A stretch of 64,000 nucleotides of DNA from Rhynchopus sp. YZ270_cl-10. Its lineage: Eukaryota; Euglenozoa; Diplonemea; Diplonemida; Diplonemidae. Below the pieces are notes generated by a model, which saw only the letters and a program-made list of their open reading frames with translations, did not search any database and was not told the origin of the DNA. The translations under genes were made by a program, and so were the position numbers. The DNA is taken from the NCBI GenBank assembly GCA_964035575.1, contig OZ037910.1, positions 744,001 through 808,000 of the forward strand, given 5' to 3'. Every line of letters begins with the position of its first letter. The first letter of the stretch is position 1. Positions 1-10,061 of the stretch are shown here, piece after piece.

Positions 1-2030
1 TGCAAAGATGGATCTGGAGAAGAGACGCAACTCTCTCGCAAGAATGAAATTCGAGATTTTCAACAACCGCATTCAAGCGCGTTTCATGAACAGACATTTT
101 CAAAGCACCGGGTTCAACGATGTTGCGAAGGGGATATTTAAGTACTACAACGACGGAGATGATTTGATATATACACATGACAAACCGCTTTTCATTCAAA
201 ACAATGAACGGCGGCGAGGCAGCGAGACTGTCGTAGGGAGCGACATTGATAACGTCAGGTTGCGGCATTTCCAACGCTTTATTAAACACGTTGCGCAGAT
301 GGGTGCGCCGGACTCTGTTGGGGATATGCACAGACTGCTTTCCGAACAACGTGCCTTGGAGGCAGATCTTCGGCACGAAACATTCGCTTTGTCAGGCAAA
401 ACCACTGCGATGATGACCCGACGCGAACAGGCAATGCAACACAAACAGCAGCCGGTTGCTGTGAAGCTCCGCGACCGGATTGCACAAGAACAACCTTTGG
501 TGACCCGCGTGGTCGAAAAACGACGTGCCAAGATGCTTCTGGACGAAGCACACACCGATGCAGTAGGCGATATTATGCAGGCAGAATCCGGCCTTGCCGA
601 CCATCGCGAACGCACCAGAAGCCGTGCCTTCCAGGATGACCGCTCTGATAACCTCATCGAAGCCTCCACAGACCCAACACAGTACATCCCCGAGGTAAAA
701 CGCAGTACCGACTGGCTCAGCAACTTCACCATGCCCGGTGACATTGAAGACCCTCGAGTGCTCAACCCTTTTGTCCTCGCCGCCGACTCCAGCAGTCCCC
801 TAGCCAGCGAGCTTCGTGGCCGTGAAGTGGGGTACTGGGAGGCAGGCGACTACGCTGGTGTCCCGCAAGCCCACAGAGGCGTTGCTGAAAGGCTGCACAC
901 CCTGTTCGACTTCAAGAGAGCGTCGGACCGTGTGATGCTTGGGTTGGAAGAGAAGAGCTTTGCCGACTGGCGGCCCTCAAAGACACCAGAACAGAAGAAG
1001 TTGGATTTAGCGTTGTCGCGAAGGGGTAACGTATCAAGGCGTCCGATCAGGTATGGTGATGTGATTGTAATCAGGAGCTTCTACTGGGGAAAAGCTCAGA
1101 AGTGAAAAGCTCAAAAAGTCGAAAAACCGAGTACTCTTTTTGCGATTTTTCAAAAAAAAATTTAAAAATAACCCACAGCTTCTTTTCGCGCACGAACCCT
1201 GACCTCAGAGCGAACAAGGAGTGGGATGATGTTGTATGTTCTCATAACTTTTTTTCTTCTAAAAAAATACAAAAAAAAGGAACTTGGCCGAAGTTGTATT
1301 ACCGATTACTTGTCTATAACAACATCTAAACCACGAAATGGATTGTAGGACTGCATGGTTGGGTGTCCATCCCACGGTACAGCCGGTCATTGTACCAAAG
1401 GTACACTGTTCACGAGAAGGCTTTGTATTTCAACTCTACTTTCTAAAATCTCCTAACTGCTTTCAACACCAGACACCACACCTCCCCCCCTTTCTCCCCT
1501 CATGCTGCAAAAATAAACAAAACAACCAAAAAAGTAGCAAAAAAAAACAAACTTTCAAAACCCCTCTCTCCACAGCTTGGCGCCCCTTACAAAGAAGGCA
1601 CGAACATCCTCGACCAGGTTGGTTTCTATAAGAAGCGTGTTGCGTATGGCATACTCTCTCACAATCTTTTTTTTTTTTTTTTTACCCAACCCTTTTTTCA
1701 GATGGGAGAAGCGGAAGGAGCTTGCAATTCGCTGGGGGCTTGAACCTAAGGCGGATGAAACACTGGCAGAGAGGGATGCGAGGAGGAAACACCTAGACGA
1801 GGTACATTTTCCCCCCTCTCCCCCCCCATACCCCGACATCCCTACACCCGAAACTATTTTTTTTTTTTTTTTTGTCACCTCATGAAGGAGGAAATAGAAA
1901 CAAAGCATTTTGAACACACTTTTGCGGTTCTAGGGACGAAACCGCGCTGCAGAGAGCCACTCCTCACCATATAGGTCGAGGTGTTGTGCGTTTTCACCAC
2001 AACCTCTCCCATTGATGAGTGTTACGTTTC

Positions 2031-2063
<33 letters not shown>

Positions 2064-3624
2064 CAACTTCCCCGATCATATTCCAACACTTTTTTTCACC
2101 CCCCGTATTTGACACTGAACCATACCCACAGCGCCTTGCCTCATGCTGTTTAGAGGGTGTCGCGAATGATATGGTAGCGTGGGGTCAGCAGTCACGAGAC
2201 GAGGAGAAGGCGCAGTGGTTTGGGAAGAGGCACAACAGAAACCGGACCTCAGGGAGGGACGATCTGTTCCCGGGGTCGGTGCGCCCCTTGAATGTGATGC
2301 TGAAGGACAACCTCACGAAGGTGGCTGCATCAAACCACCGTCAAACCACCGCTGCCGCAGCTGAATACGAATTCAACAAAGCCTGGCTCCAGGACACCGG
2401 AAACACCCTGGGTGCACGCAGACGTGACCCTCGCATCGACTACCTTTCTACCGCAGGCATCCCCACCCGCAACAGGGCAATAGACCCTTGCACCTCCTAC
2501 GCCCAAGTACAGGATGCACTCTGGGAGCTCCGCATCTACAGAGGAGAACCCGAGCCAAAACCGGAGGACAAAACTTGGATTGAGGATTCAACCATGATTA
2601 ACACTATGAACACTGAGGTATGGTGAAAAATGATGTTAAAAAAATCAAAAATAAAAAACAGTGGTGGATGAAGCTCTCTGATGATACAACCGCGGAGTTT
2701 GAGGCGACTCTCAAGCCTGAGTACAGAGCACCTGCGAAGACCGCTACCGCTGTTGACACTGACGACGACTTGGGATGGAAGTCCCCTGATGAAATTGACA
2801 AATGGAAGCATACGGACGGGAAGGATGGGCTGACGACGCACAGAGAGATGACGTACCCTGTGGACGAGGTGAACGAGGTGCGGAAGAGCAGGTGGCTGGC
2901 CAAGACGCCTTGGGACCGTATTGCTGCATACGACCTGGCAAGCAAGGTGATGGACCCTGAGGAGGACGCACGCCCCATGGAGCTCGGTGTCTCGCACTAC
3001 TTCAACAGGAACAGACTGCACTACTACCGTCTCCCCGTCCAGCGCCTGCGTTCCTACGGCGCAGAGCTGCGTGAAGCAAAGGAGCTTTCCGAAAAAATGA
3101 TCCCCCAAGACATGAGCAACAAAATTAAGAACTACTACGCCGTCGCGAGACACAGCACCGTCCCCTTCTTCAGTGAGCACGTTACGAAGAACGGGCCGAA
3201 GTTTGTCAACACACCGAAGGTATGGATGAGACGCAAATTTAGTCAAAAAGAAAAAGAGAGAAATAACGGTGTTAGTACCAGAGTTTTCCTACGTAGTTCG
3301 TCCATATAGGACACTGTTGGGGGATATGCCTCAATGTGTTGGTTGTTGCTGAATATTAGTGTGGGTTTTTTGCAACGACAACAGATGAGAGGCTAAGGAT
3401 TGTCCTATAACATTTCTTGTATTTTAGTCGAACATACTCAACATATTGTACACCGTGTACAAAAAAAAAACCTAACCTCTGTCACACAACGAATATGAAG
3501 GGAAATTACCATGACATAAACCACCTACACCACACAGGTTGCCTTCGACAACATCGGTCTGCACGACGATCTTGAGGACTACGTCAGAGTCAACGCGCAT
3601 CTCACCAAATGGGATGCCATGTGA
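1..3624 (+). CDS. Unknown protein, six exons, 5' end possibly outside window
   Basis: Exons I can place are 8(or earlier)-1030, 1576-1643, 1702-1801, 2132-2617, 2662-3219 and 3538-3624, ending in TGA. Each intron starts GTAT or GTAC and ends CAG, and reading frame is kept across all junctions, giving about 773 residues. The first in-frame ATG is at 8, but bases 1-7 are open in the same frame, so the true start may lie upstream. The exon 1 donor (GTATCA at 1031) is the least certain; a CAG/GTATGG donor at 1051 gives a poorer exon 2 frame. The protein is hydrophilic and rich in Arg, Lys, Glu and Asp, with no signal peptide, membrane segment or motif I recognise. Two stretches (near residues 130-210 and in exon 5) look helical. 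Introns 1 and 3 carry HpK/HpE and HpD repeats. I do not assign a function. Confidence 0.72.
1337..1445 (+). repeat. HpK + HpE repeat pair inside intron 1
   Basis: A 60-bp block starting TGGATTGTAGGACTGCATGG (HpK) is followed at 1398 by the HpE family: GGTACACTG, a loop with CACGAGA, then GGCTTTGTATTTC and a T-rich tail. The same HpK-HpE order recurs at 55460-55575, so the pair behaves as one composite unit. It lies wholly within the 545-bp first intron of the upstream gene. Confidence 0.8.
1873..2042 (+). repeat. HpD repeat in intron 3
   Basis: About 170 bp, from TCACCTCATGAAGGAGG to GATGAGTGTTACGTTTC followed by a run of T. It contains a strong hairpin (GAGGTGTTGTG pairing with CACAACCTC). 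Other copies are at 59588 and 62914. It makes up about half of the 330-bp intron 1802-2131. Confidence 0.8.
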
Positions 3625-3944
3625 GCAATAGGCGAAAATGGGACAGGGGGTAGTGGGGACAGGCTGTGTGAACTTTTTTTTTATATGTTTTGATACGTTT
3701 CGCCTCCGATCGCACGAAGAAAATATAACTTTCTTTTTGTTTTTTTTTATTTTTGATGTCGTGAGCGGCACAAGAAGAAGTTTGTGTGCGGGGGTTTTTT
3801 TTTCTTCTTTGTCCCACCTCCTATCTCCTGACTCATGACCCTCTCCACTGTCTCCACACTGTGACCACCGTACCCAACACAACCATAAAGGGTCATATCC
3901 TGAGAGATGAGAGCCATATTCTGCGCAAGAATTACCCTCACTAA

Positions 3945-4060
3945 GCTATGAACGCTTGGCTTCCACGCCAGTTACCCCTGTGGTAATTTTTCTGTCACCT
4001 CCGGCTTCACCCCTTGAACAGAAGCGAGACCAAAAGGAGCGTTAGGCCATGCTTTCACAC
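3945..4060 (-). pseudogene. Large-subunit rRNA fragment (domain V), antisense
   Basis: On the minus strand this reads like the peptidyl-transferase part of LSU rRNA: TTACCACAGGGGTAACTGGC followed by CCAAGCGTTCATAGC. The normally invariant GGGATAACTGGC has one change (GGGG). It is a piece of only about 115 bp between two protein genes, so I call it a pseudogene or insert rather than a working rRNA gene. A second LSU piece, normally just upstream of this one in the rRNA, sits at 55838. Confidence 0.75.
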
Positions 4061-4205
4061 CGGCATCAACCACCACCACACAACTATACAGGTCATCATA
4101 GGATACACAGTTCGGTACACCTACCCCTTTTCCGGTATCCACACACAAAAGAGTATCAGTTTTTTGGAGTTTTTTTTTTGTTTTTGAAATTCAGATTTTA
4201 TAACA

Positions 4206-5831
4206 ATGCTGTCCGATTACCCAGAGTTTAAAGTAGCAACCAGCAAACTTGTATGTCACAGCCCTTCCCCATCTTTGCCTATTTTACAAAACTTTATCGC
4301 CCTGCATTGAGACCACTCAGTGATCAGGCGTCTGTCAGCCTACCCATCTTTTGTGAAACGGTAATCATTGCACTGACCTGAAGGTTGGTTGTGATGCATA
4401 TCTAGGTCTTGTGCCAATGTTACACACAGCAAGACCCCTGACTATATGGGTTCGCCCCAGCCTGGAGTCATCACGCTTGCGTGAGCTCCTTAAAGGGCAA
4501 AACAGTCGGGAAGACACGGTGGTGAAAATCACCCTCCCTGGATGCTGTGTATAACGGGGGTATGAAGTGGCCCCTCAGTGGTTCGATAAGGTGCAGTCCC
4601 TTTTGTGTCCACAGGCGTTTGCACTGTCAACCACTTTTTATAGGTACACTGTCAACGAGAGGGCTTTGTATTTCAACTCTACTTTTATTTGCACCATCTT
4701 TGGAGGTACTTTTTCAAATGTTCTCTGCTTCTTTTCTCTCCTCTACCCTCTACCCTCTCCCCATCCCCTCTTCTCTCTCTCATCCCCTGCTCCCGCAGAT
4801 CGACGAAACTTACAATGAAAGTGATGAGCGTCCCATCACAAGCGTGCAGGTCGACGGTCTCGTGGTGCTGAAGATCCTCCAGCACGCACAGGAATCCGTT
4901 CCGGAGCTTGTCTCTGGACAGTGCATGGGGCTTGGCAACGACGATGTGCTTGAAATCACACACAGCTTCCCTCTGATCTCCCGTAAGGAGAACGATGACG
5001 TATGGACATCTCTTTTCGTTTCTTTGGCATATTCCACATTATGAGTCATTCATTTTTCTCTACACACCACCACCACCACAGAACGACGGAGAGGCAAAGC
5101 TGGCCGACGAGAAGTACCAGCAGCAAATGCAGGAGTCGCTTCGCGAAGTGAACATCGACTGCAACGTGGTGGGGTGGTACGCGATCAGCTCACAGGAGGC
5201 ACACTACAGCGCCCAGGTGATAGACACCATGGCGTTCTACCAGGACGTGCTCGGCGAACACACCATCTGCCTGCTCTTCGACCCCCTGAAGTCGCTTCAG
5301 GGCAAGCTGTACCTGAAGGCACTGAGATTGAAGCCCTCCTTCCTGAAGATGCTGAAGGACAACCAGGACAAGAAGGACTACTCGCAGCACATCATCAACA
5401 GCCACGGGGTGACCAGCAGCGACATCTTCCAGGAGGTGCCGATCTCGATTAACAACTGCCACCTCATTGACCAGGTGCTGTGGGAGCTGGGGAGGAGCAA
5501 GGAGTGGCAGAAGGGGACCACTGAGGAGAACCTTGTGGCACAGCACATGGCACTGTCGCCGTACCAGAACATCAACGCAGGAACGCTTGTGGAGAACGCG
5601 GAGAACGTGCTTGATGAGCTTAAAAAATACCTGAGCATTACCCGACGCAGCAGACAAGTACAGGACAACGACGACAGAGCCCAGGGCCGCCCCTCCCGTC
5701 TCGAAACCCTCTACTACTCTGCACAAATCCACACCATGGCAAAGCATGTGTGCGACATTTCTCATCTCACCTTCGAGTCCGTCTCTCTCGCTGAGGCCGT
5801 GCAGCAGGCACAGTGCCAGCCCAGCATGTGA
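4206..5831 (+). CDS. EIF3H: Eukaryotic translation initiation factor 3 subunit H
   Basis: Three exons: 4206-4250, 4799-4999 and 5082-5831, encoding about 331 residues; human eIF3h is about 350. Exon 1 supplies MLSDYPEFKVATSKL and donor GTATGT, and the frame is kept. The MPN domain starts in exon 2 with VQVDGLVVLKILQHAQ, close to the family signature VQIDGLVVLKI, and continues in exon 3 with the VGWY block and LLFDPLKSLQGKL. The C-terminal LETLYYSAQIHTMAKH matches the family's helical tail. It is a non-catalytic MPN protein, lacking the JAMM metal-binding histidines, and acts in the cytosolic eIF3 complex at the 43S stage of initiation. A T-rich tract ending CAG lies 11 nt before the ATG. Intron 1 (548 bp) holds HpC and HpE repeats. 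Confidence 0.93.
4592..4690 (+). repeat. HpC tail followed by HpE, in EIF3H intron 1
   Basis: At 4592-4640 the 3' hairpin half of HpC is degenerate (GTGTCCACAGGCGTTTGCAC, then a T run). At 4643-4690 a clear HpE copy follows (GGTACACTGTCAACGAGAGG, then GCTTTGTATTTC). Both are in sense orientation relative to EIF3H. Confidence 0.65.
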
Positions 5832-6308
5832 ATCGTTTATATTGAATCAAGTGGAAAAAGAGAAAAAAGAGAGGAGGAGGGAAGTCGGCGGGGGGGGGGG
5901 GGGGGGAAGGGTTGAATAGGAGTGGGGGTATTGAGGGTATGAGGGGTTTCAGAGATCATGTGATCCGAAGAGGGAAAAGGAAAAAGAATAAAGAGAAAAA
6001 AGGTGCAAACAATGAGAACGGAAAAATATGGATGGGGTTTTTTTTGTGCGGAAAAGAGGGTGTTCTTTGGAATGAGATTTTTTATTTTATTTTTAAAAGT
6101 AGTACTGGTCACGTGTGTTCACGTGAACGGTCTACATATGTCGATTTTCGCGATATTGCTAGAGACATTCGTTCTTCCTCCATGCTTCGAATGAGATGTG
6201 TGTGATTTTTTTTCCCCCCCTGATGGTGAGATGAATGCTCTAGAGTGATGTGTTAGCCTTAGGAGGCTTGCCCCTCTCGCACGTTCAACTTCTCTTTTTT
6301 TTTTTAAA
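5832..6308. other. Spacer downstream of EIF3H
   Basis: AG-rich 3' flank with a G run near 5891-5906. I see no gene. Confidence 0.5.
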
Positions 6309-6354
6309 GGTGACTAAGCACGAGAGGCTTAGGATCATCTTATAAACTTTTCTT
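6309..6354 (+). repeat. HpA repeat (reference copy)
   Basis: A near-consensus copy: GGTGACTAAGCACGAGAGGC, then TTAGGATCATCTTATAAAC and TTTTCTTTT. CTAAGC pairs with GCTTAG around an ACGAGAG loop. About 19 full or diverged copies occur in this window, all on the + strand. Confidence 0.85.
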
Positions 6355-6445
6355 TTTTCCCCCTCGGGGTAATTCAGAGAGGAGGAGAAGAAAAAAAGAT
6401 TTTTCCAAAGAAAATCCCTTCTTTCAGGGAAATAGCTTGGGTACT

Positions 6446-7030
6446 TTTGCTGGTTTCAAAACCAGAACAAGCTGGTTTACTGGTTTGGGGAAAAATAAAA
6501 AAAAAAAATGTGGGATTCGGGATTCAGTTATTCGTCGCCCCCGCACCACTTTCTTACTCACAGAAGAGAAAGCCTCACACGTAAGCGAACCCCTAAAAAG
6601 GGTTCATTGAGTGACTCTGTGGTGTAAAAAGCTGCATATTTTGCACTATACCTAATTTTTTTCGCCTGCGGCGCCACTTTATATTATTTTTTTGCTCCGC
6701 AAAAAATAGAATTTCCAATGTCGTAGGGAACCCCCTTGCATTTTGCAGCCACAAATGCAACTTGACCAAAGCTGCAAAAAGTTGACCATTTTTTCAAAAT
6801 GACCCACCGTTGTAACAGCTTCTGGAAGACGTATTGGCTTTGTACGGTTAGTGGAACGTAAGGTGCAAGACCAAGCTCTGTTAACACAGGATTATATTCC
6901 ATTTTCTTTGTTGTCTCGCAAAATTTACCCTTTGCCTCTCCACTCTGCGGTTGGCAGGGAGGCGCGCGCGAAGCGCGCGACGACCGCTTTCAACCTGGGA
7001 AAAATTTTTCTAAACCAGCAAACCAGCAAC
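6446..7030. mobile_element. Degenerate TIR element with TTGCTGGTTT ends
   Basis: TTGCTGGTTT at 6446 is matched by the inverted AAACCAGCAA at 7021-7030. The interior (6706-7005) recurs as a direct copy at 9062-9352, including a GC-rich block with GGCGCGCGCGAAGCGCGCGA. There is no open frame of note. Confidence 0.5.
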
Positions 7031-7719
7031 ATTTGAAAAGTGCACCTTTCAAGCTACTACCCTGCCTTCTTTTTCAAAAAAAAAAAAAAAACTTATTTTT
7101 GCCGTTATTTATTTTTTTGCAGGATTTTTATAAAAAAATGAACCCCCCCATATCCTTTTGTTCCCTTCTCAAAGAAGTCGAAAAAAAATGGACTGTTTTG
7201 TTTGCTTCTTTTGTTTTTTTTTTTTTTTCACGTGCCGTCCACCCATATGGCCTTATGCTTGTTATCTATCAACATTTCACTTTTTTTTGATTGTGGAAAA
7301 AAAGTTGTATTGCCCCCCACCCTTTAGGAGCGAGGTTCAGTCAATATATTCAAAAGTTTATTTATTTTTTCTTCTTTTTTTTCTAGATACCCTCAGCCAC
7401 ACAAAAAAAGTTGTCATGTCTCCCCCCCTGCTCGTTTGCTGTGCACTATACCTTTAGTACGTCCAGTAGGTCCAGAGAGAAGGGAGGTATTTGTGTGTCA
7501 ACTAAGAAAATGATGTATTTTGTTCAAAAGGGAGCAAAGCAAAACAAAAGAAAATACAAAAAAAAGAGAGGGAAAAATTGAGGAAACACACAAAAAAAAA
7601 ACATAATAAAATGAAAGCGTTCACCCCACCACCCTGACAAAAATAAAAAATATGCCATTTTTGTACAAAATTCTCACTGTCGTCGTCTGTGCCTTCGTTC
7701 CTACATGTCGTCGTCTTTT
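7031..7719. other. Spacer, T- and A-rich
   Basis: Homopolymer-rich sequence with many T and A runs. I find no gene or repeat family in it. Confidence 0.45.
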
Positions 7720-7856
7720 CCAGTAATGACTGTATACCTGCTTACAGCTTCCCTGTAAACCACTCCCAAGCGCAACACTCCGGGGTTCGATAACCCGCGG
7801 AGTGTCAGTGCTTGCGTCCCAGAGGCGTTTTGCACTATCAACTTCACTTTCCAACT
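7720..7856 (+). repeat. HpC repeat, full-length copy
   Basis: A 5' part (ATGACTGTATACCTGCTTACAG) is followed by hairpin 1, ACACTCCGGGGTTCGATAAC pairing onward through CCGCGGAGTGT, then hairpin 2, AGTGC...GCACT around TGCGTCCCAGAGGC, and a tail CTATCAACTTCAC. Hairpin 1 includes GGTTCGATAACC, which resembles a Pol III B box. Confidence 0.8.
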
Positions 7857-7899
7857 CTTCGTCGCAGCGTCCTCCCAACGCAGTCATTGCTGCTATGCG

Positions 7900-8600
7900 A
7901 ACTGACAGGGGGGGGGATTGAGTACAAAGGTCTCCGTTCTCTGGAAGCAGTGGTCGCGCTAATTATGGGAAAAAATGGGGAAAAAATGGATTTCGGGTAC
8001 GGAAAAACGTTCCTTGAAAAGGTTAGCTGGGGAGGCCCGGAAACCCCGTTTTGTGGCATTTCCGGGCCAATCCCGGCTTGTGGTGGGGTATATACGGAAA
8101 AATGGACAAAATTTTAGTGACTTAAATTTTCGCAAAATATGAACCCATACTCGTAAACAAGGGTCATTTTCAGGAAAATTCGGAAAATTCCGAGATTTGG
8201 AAGCAATTTTTCTCCTGAAAATCAGTGGGTTTTCAGCCCCAAAACATACCGCGATTGGAATTTCCGGAATCCGTCCGCGCTGTGGTGGGGTCACTTTGCC
8301 GAAATGGCCAATTTTTTGGTTTTGGTCAAAATCCATGTGGGTAAAGAGGGCCAATGTAAATCCCACAACCAGATTTTCTCTCCCTGATCCTGACGTCTTG
8401 CAACATGAAAATGCGCGAAAACACCGGCATTTGCATTTCCGGAATTCGTCCGTTCTGTGGTGGGGTCAATTTGCCGAAATGGACAAGTTCTTGGTTTTGG
8501 TCAAAACCCGTCAGTGTAAGGTAAAGGGGGCAAGTGTTTGCCTGTAGAAACTGGAAGGGAACAGGCAGCGCCGCAGGCGCACGGTAACCAACTTTTTTTT
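7900..8600. repeat. Dispersed repeat block with GTGGTGGGGTCA cores
   Basis: Two or three diverged tandem units carry a TTTCCGG(A/G) stretch, then GTGGTGGGGTCA, then TTGCCGAAATGG. The last unit ends GGCGCCGC-type sequence reading GCGCCGCAGGCGCACGGTA. The same unit is found inside the hAT-type element near 29480-29790, near 36640 and, in part, at 39005. Confidence 0.6.
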
Positions 8601-8624
8601 TTTTTCCTTTTCTTTTTTCTCCTC

Positions 8625-9449
8625 CAGGCCTTTTGCTAACCATCATGCCATCGTGCCACGTTTTTGGGCGTTTTTTATTTTTTTTTCCATCATGCCACCA
8701 TCATGCCACGGGGGGTGGTGGGGCAGGGCTTTCGCTATCCATCACCTGGGGATTTCCCCCCAGATGGCATGATGGCATGATGGCATGATGGCATGATGGC
8801 ATGATGGCATGATGGCATGATGGCATGATGGCATGATGGCATGATGGCATGATGGCATGATGGCATGATGGCATGATGGCATGATGGCATGATGGCATGA
8901 TGGCATGATGGCATGATGGCATGATGGCATGATGGCATGATGGCATGATGGCATGATGGCACGATGGCACGATGGCACGATGGCACGATGACACCTTACA
9001 ATTTTTCTGCTCGCTGCGCTCGCTGTACGCTATTTTCTTCCTGCCTACGGTGCCATTTTACAATGTCTAAGGGGATTCCCTTGCATTTTGCAGCCAGAAA
9101 TGAAACTTGACCCAAGCTGCAAAAAATTGACCATTCTTATTTCAAAGGAACCCAACCGTTGCAACAGCCCCTGCTTCTGGAAGACGTATTGATTTTGTAC
9201 GGTTAGTGTACGTAAGGCGCAAGACCAAGGACCGTTAATAAAGGATTATATTCCGTTTTTTGTTTATATCTCGCAAAGCTGACCCTTCGCCTCTCCACCC
9301 TGTGGCTGGCAGGGAGGCGCGCGCGAAGCGCGCGACGACCGCTTTCACCAGGCGGGAAAGCTCGGAATGTACTTTTTTTTCCAGGAAATTATTTTTTTTT
9401 GACCATCATGCCATTCAGGGGGAAAATCCCAAAGTTAGCAAAAGGCCTG
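8625..9449. mobile_element. TIR element with 9-bp target duplication and satellite core
   Basis: The ends are perfect 16-bp inverted repeats (CAGGCCTTTTGCTAAC and its complement). A direct repeat, TTTCTCCTC, flanks the element at 8616-8624 and 9450-9458. No transposase is encoded, so it is non-autonomous. Inside are an 8-bp satellite and a copy of the 6706-7005 repeat. A 9-bp duplication suggests Mutator-like elements, while the CAGG ends look hAT-like; I leave the superfamily open. Confidence 0.75.
8763..8986. repeat. 8-bp satellite (GATGGCAT)n
   Basis: 24 perfect tandem units of GATGGCAT are followed by four of GATGGCAC. Short inverted matches (ATCATGCCA) lie just upstream at 8640-8710, so the array can partly fold back. 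The long open frames across it are a by-product of the 8-bp period. Confidence 0.95.
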
Positions 9450-9893
9450 TTTCTCCTCTTTCTTTTGACTTTCCGAGCCAATTGCGTTCCACGGCGGGGT
9501 CACATGTATATGCAAGTCCACTATGTGGTGGTCTTACTCAACAATATTAGAACTTCTGGTTTCTTAATGAAATCCCCGTACTGCAAAAAAAAAACGTTCC
9601 TACCAAAACCCCCAAAAATCCCGGGATGAGGGATGGACTTTAGCGCGAGCTCTGTCTGGAAGCAGTTTTTTTTTTTTTTTTCATTTCTTCGCAGCCGGCT
9701 TCTTTCTTTTGTGTCGGTCCGTCGTTTTTTGACGAGCTCACACTTTCTTTTGCTCTGGTTGACATCAACCCCCCTAGACAATCTATAAAAAAACGAAAAA
9801 TAAAGCAGATACGATACACCGCTTGGAGGACAGAACCTCGCAACGAAGCCTGGAGAAAAAGCTATAACACACCATTTATTTACATCTAAAAAG

Positions 9894-9926
<33 letters not shown>

Positions 9927-10061
9927 CACAACCCCCCCTTCAACAGGGAAGAAGAAAGAAAGAAAAACACACTGAGAGGTTCATCTCTCTTTTTCTTCCC
10001 CCCCCTTTTTTTTTTGTTCATATACATCATTTTTCTTTTGTATCATACATAGTCTATTAGG
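9450..10061. promoter_or_regulatory. Leader region of the PP4R1-like gene
   Basis: Holds a (CT)n tract at about 9897-9923 and long pyrimidine stretches, ending TACATAG nine nt before the ATG. No other gene is seen. The AG could be a trans-splice or 5'UTR splice acceptor. Confidence 0.4.

Noticed and set aside
4547..4798. EIF3H starting in the frame open from 4547
   Set aside because: That stretch is HpE repeat and pyrimidine tract; exon 1 at 4206-4250 gives an ATG, a GTATGT donor and the right frame.
7771..7803. tRNA-like T arm (GGGGTTCGATAACCC) in HpC
   Set aside because: No acceptor, D or anticodon arms around it; it is one hairpin of a dispersed repeat. I keep only the B-box resemblance.
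8763..8986. CRISPR-like array
   Set aside because: Units are contiguous 8-mers without spacers, and the genome is eukaryotic. The same holds for 38725-38976.
8701..8994. Frames encoding MPSCHHAI repeats
   Set aside because: Translation of the 8-bp satellite; open in several frames only because of the repeat period.
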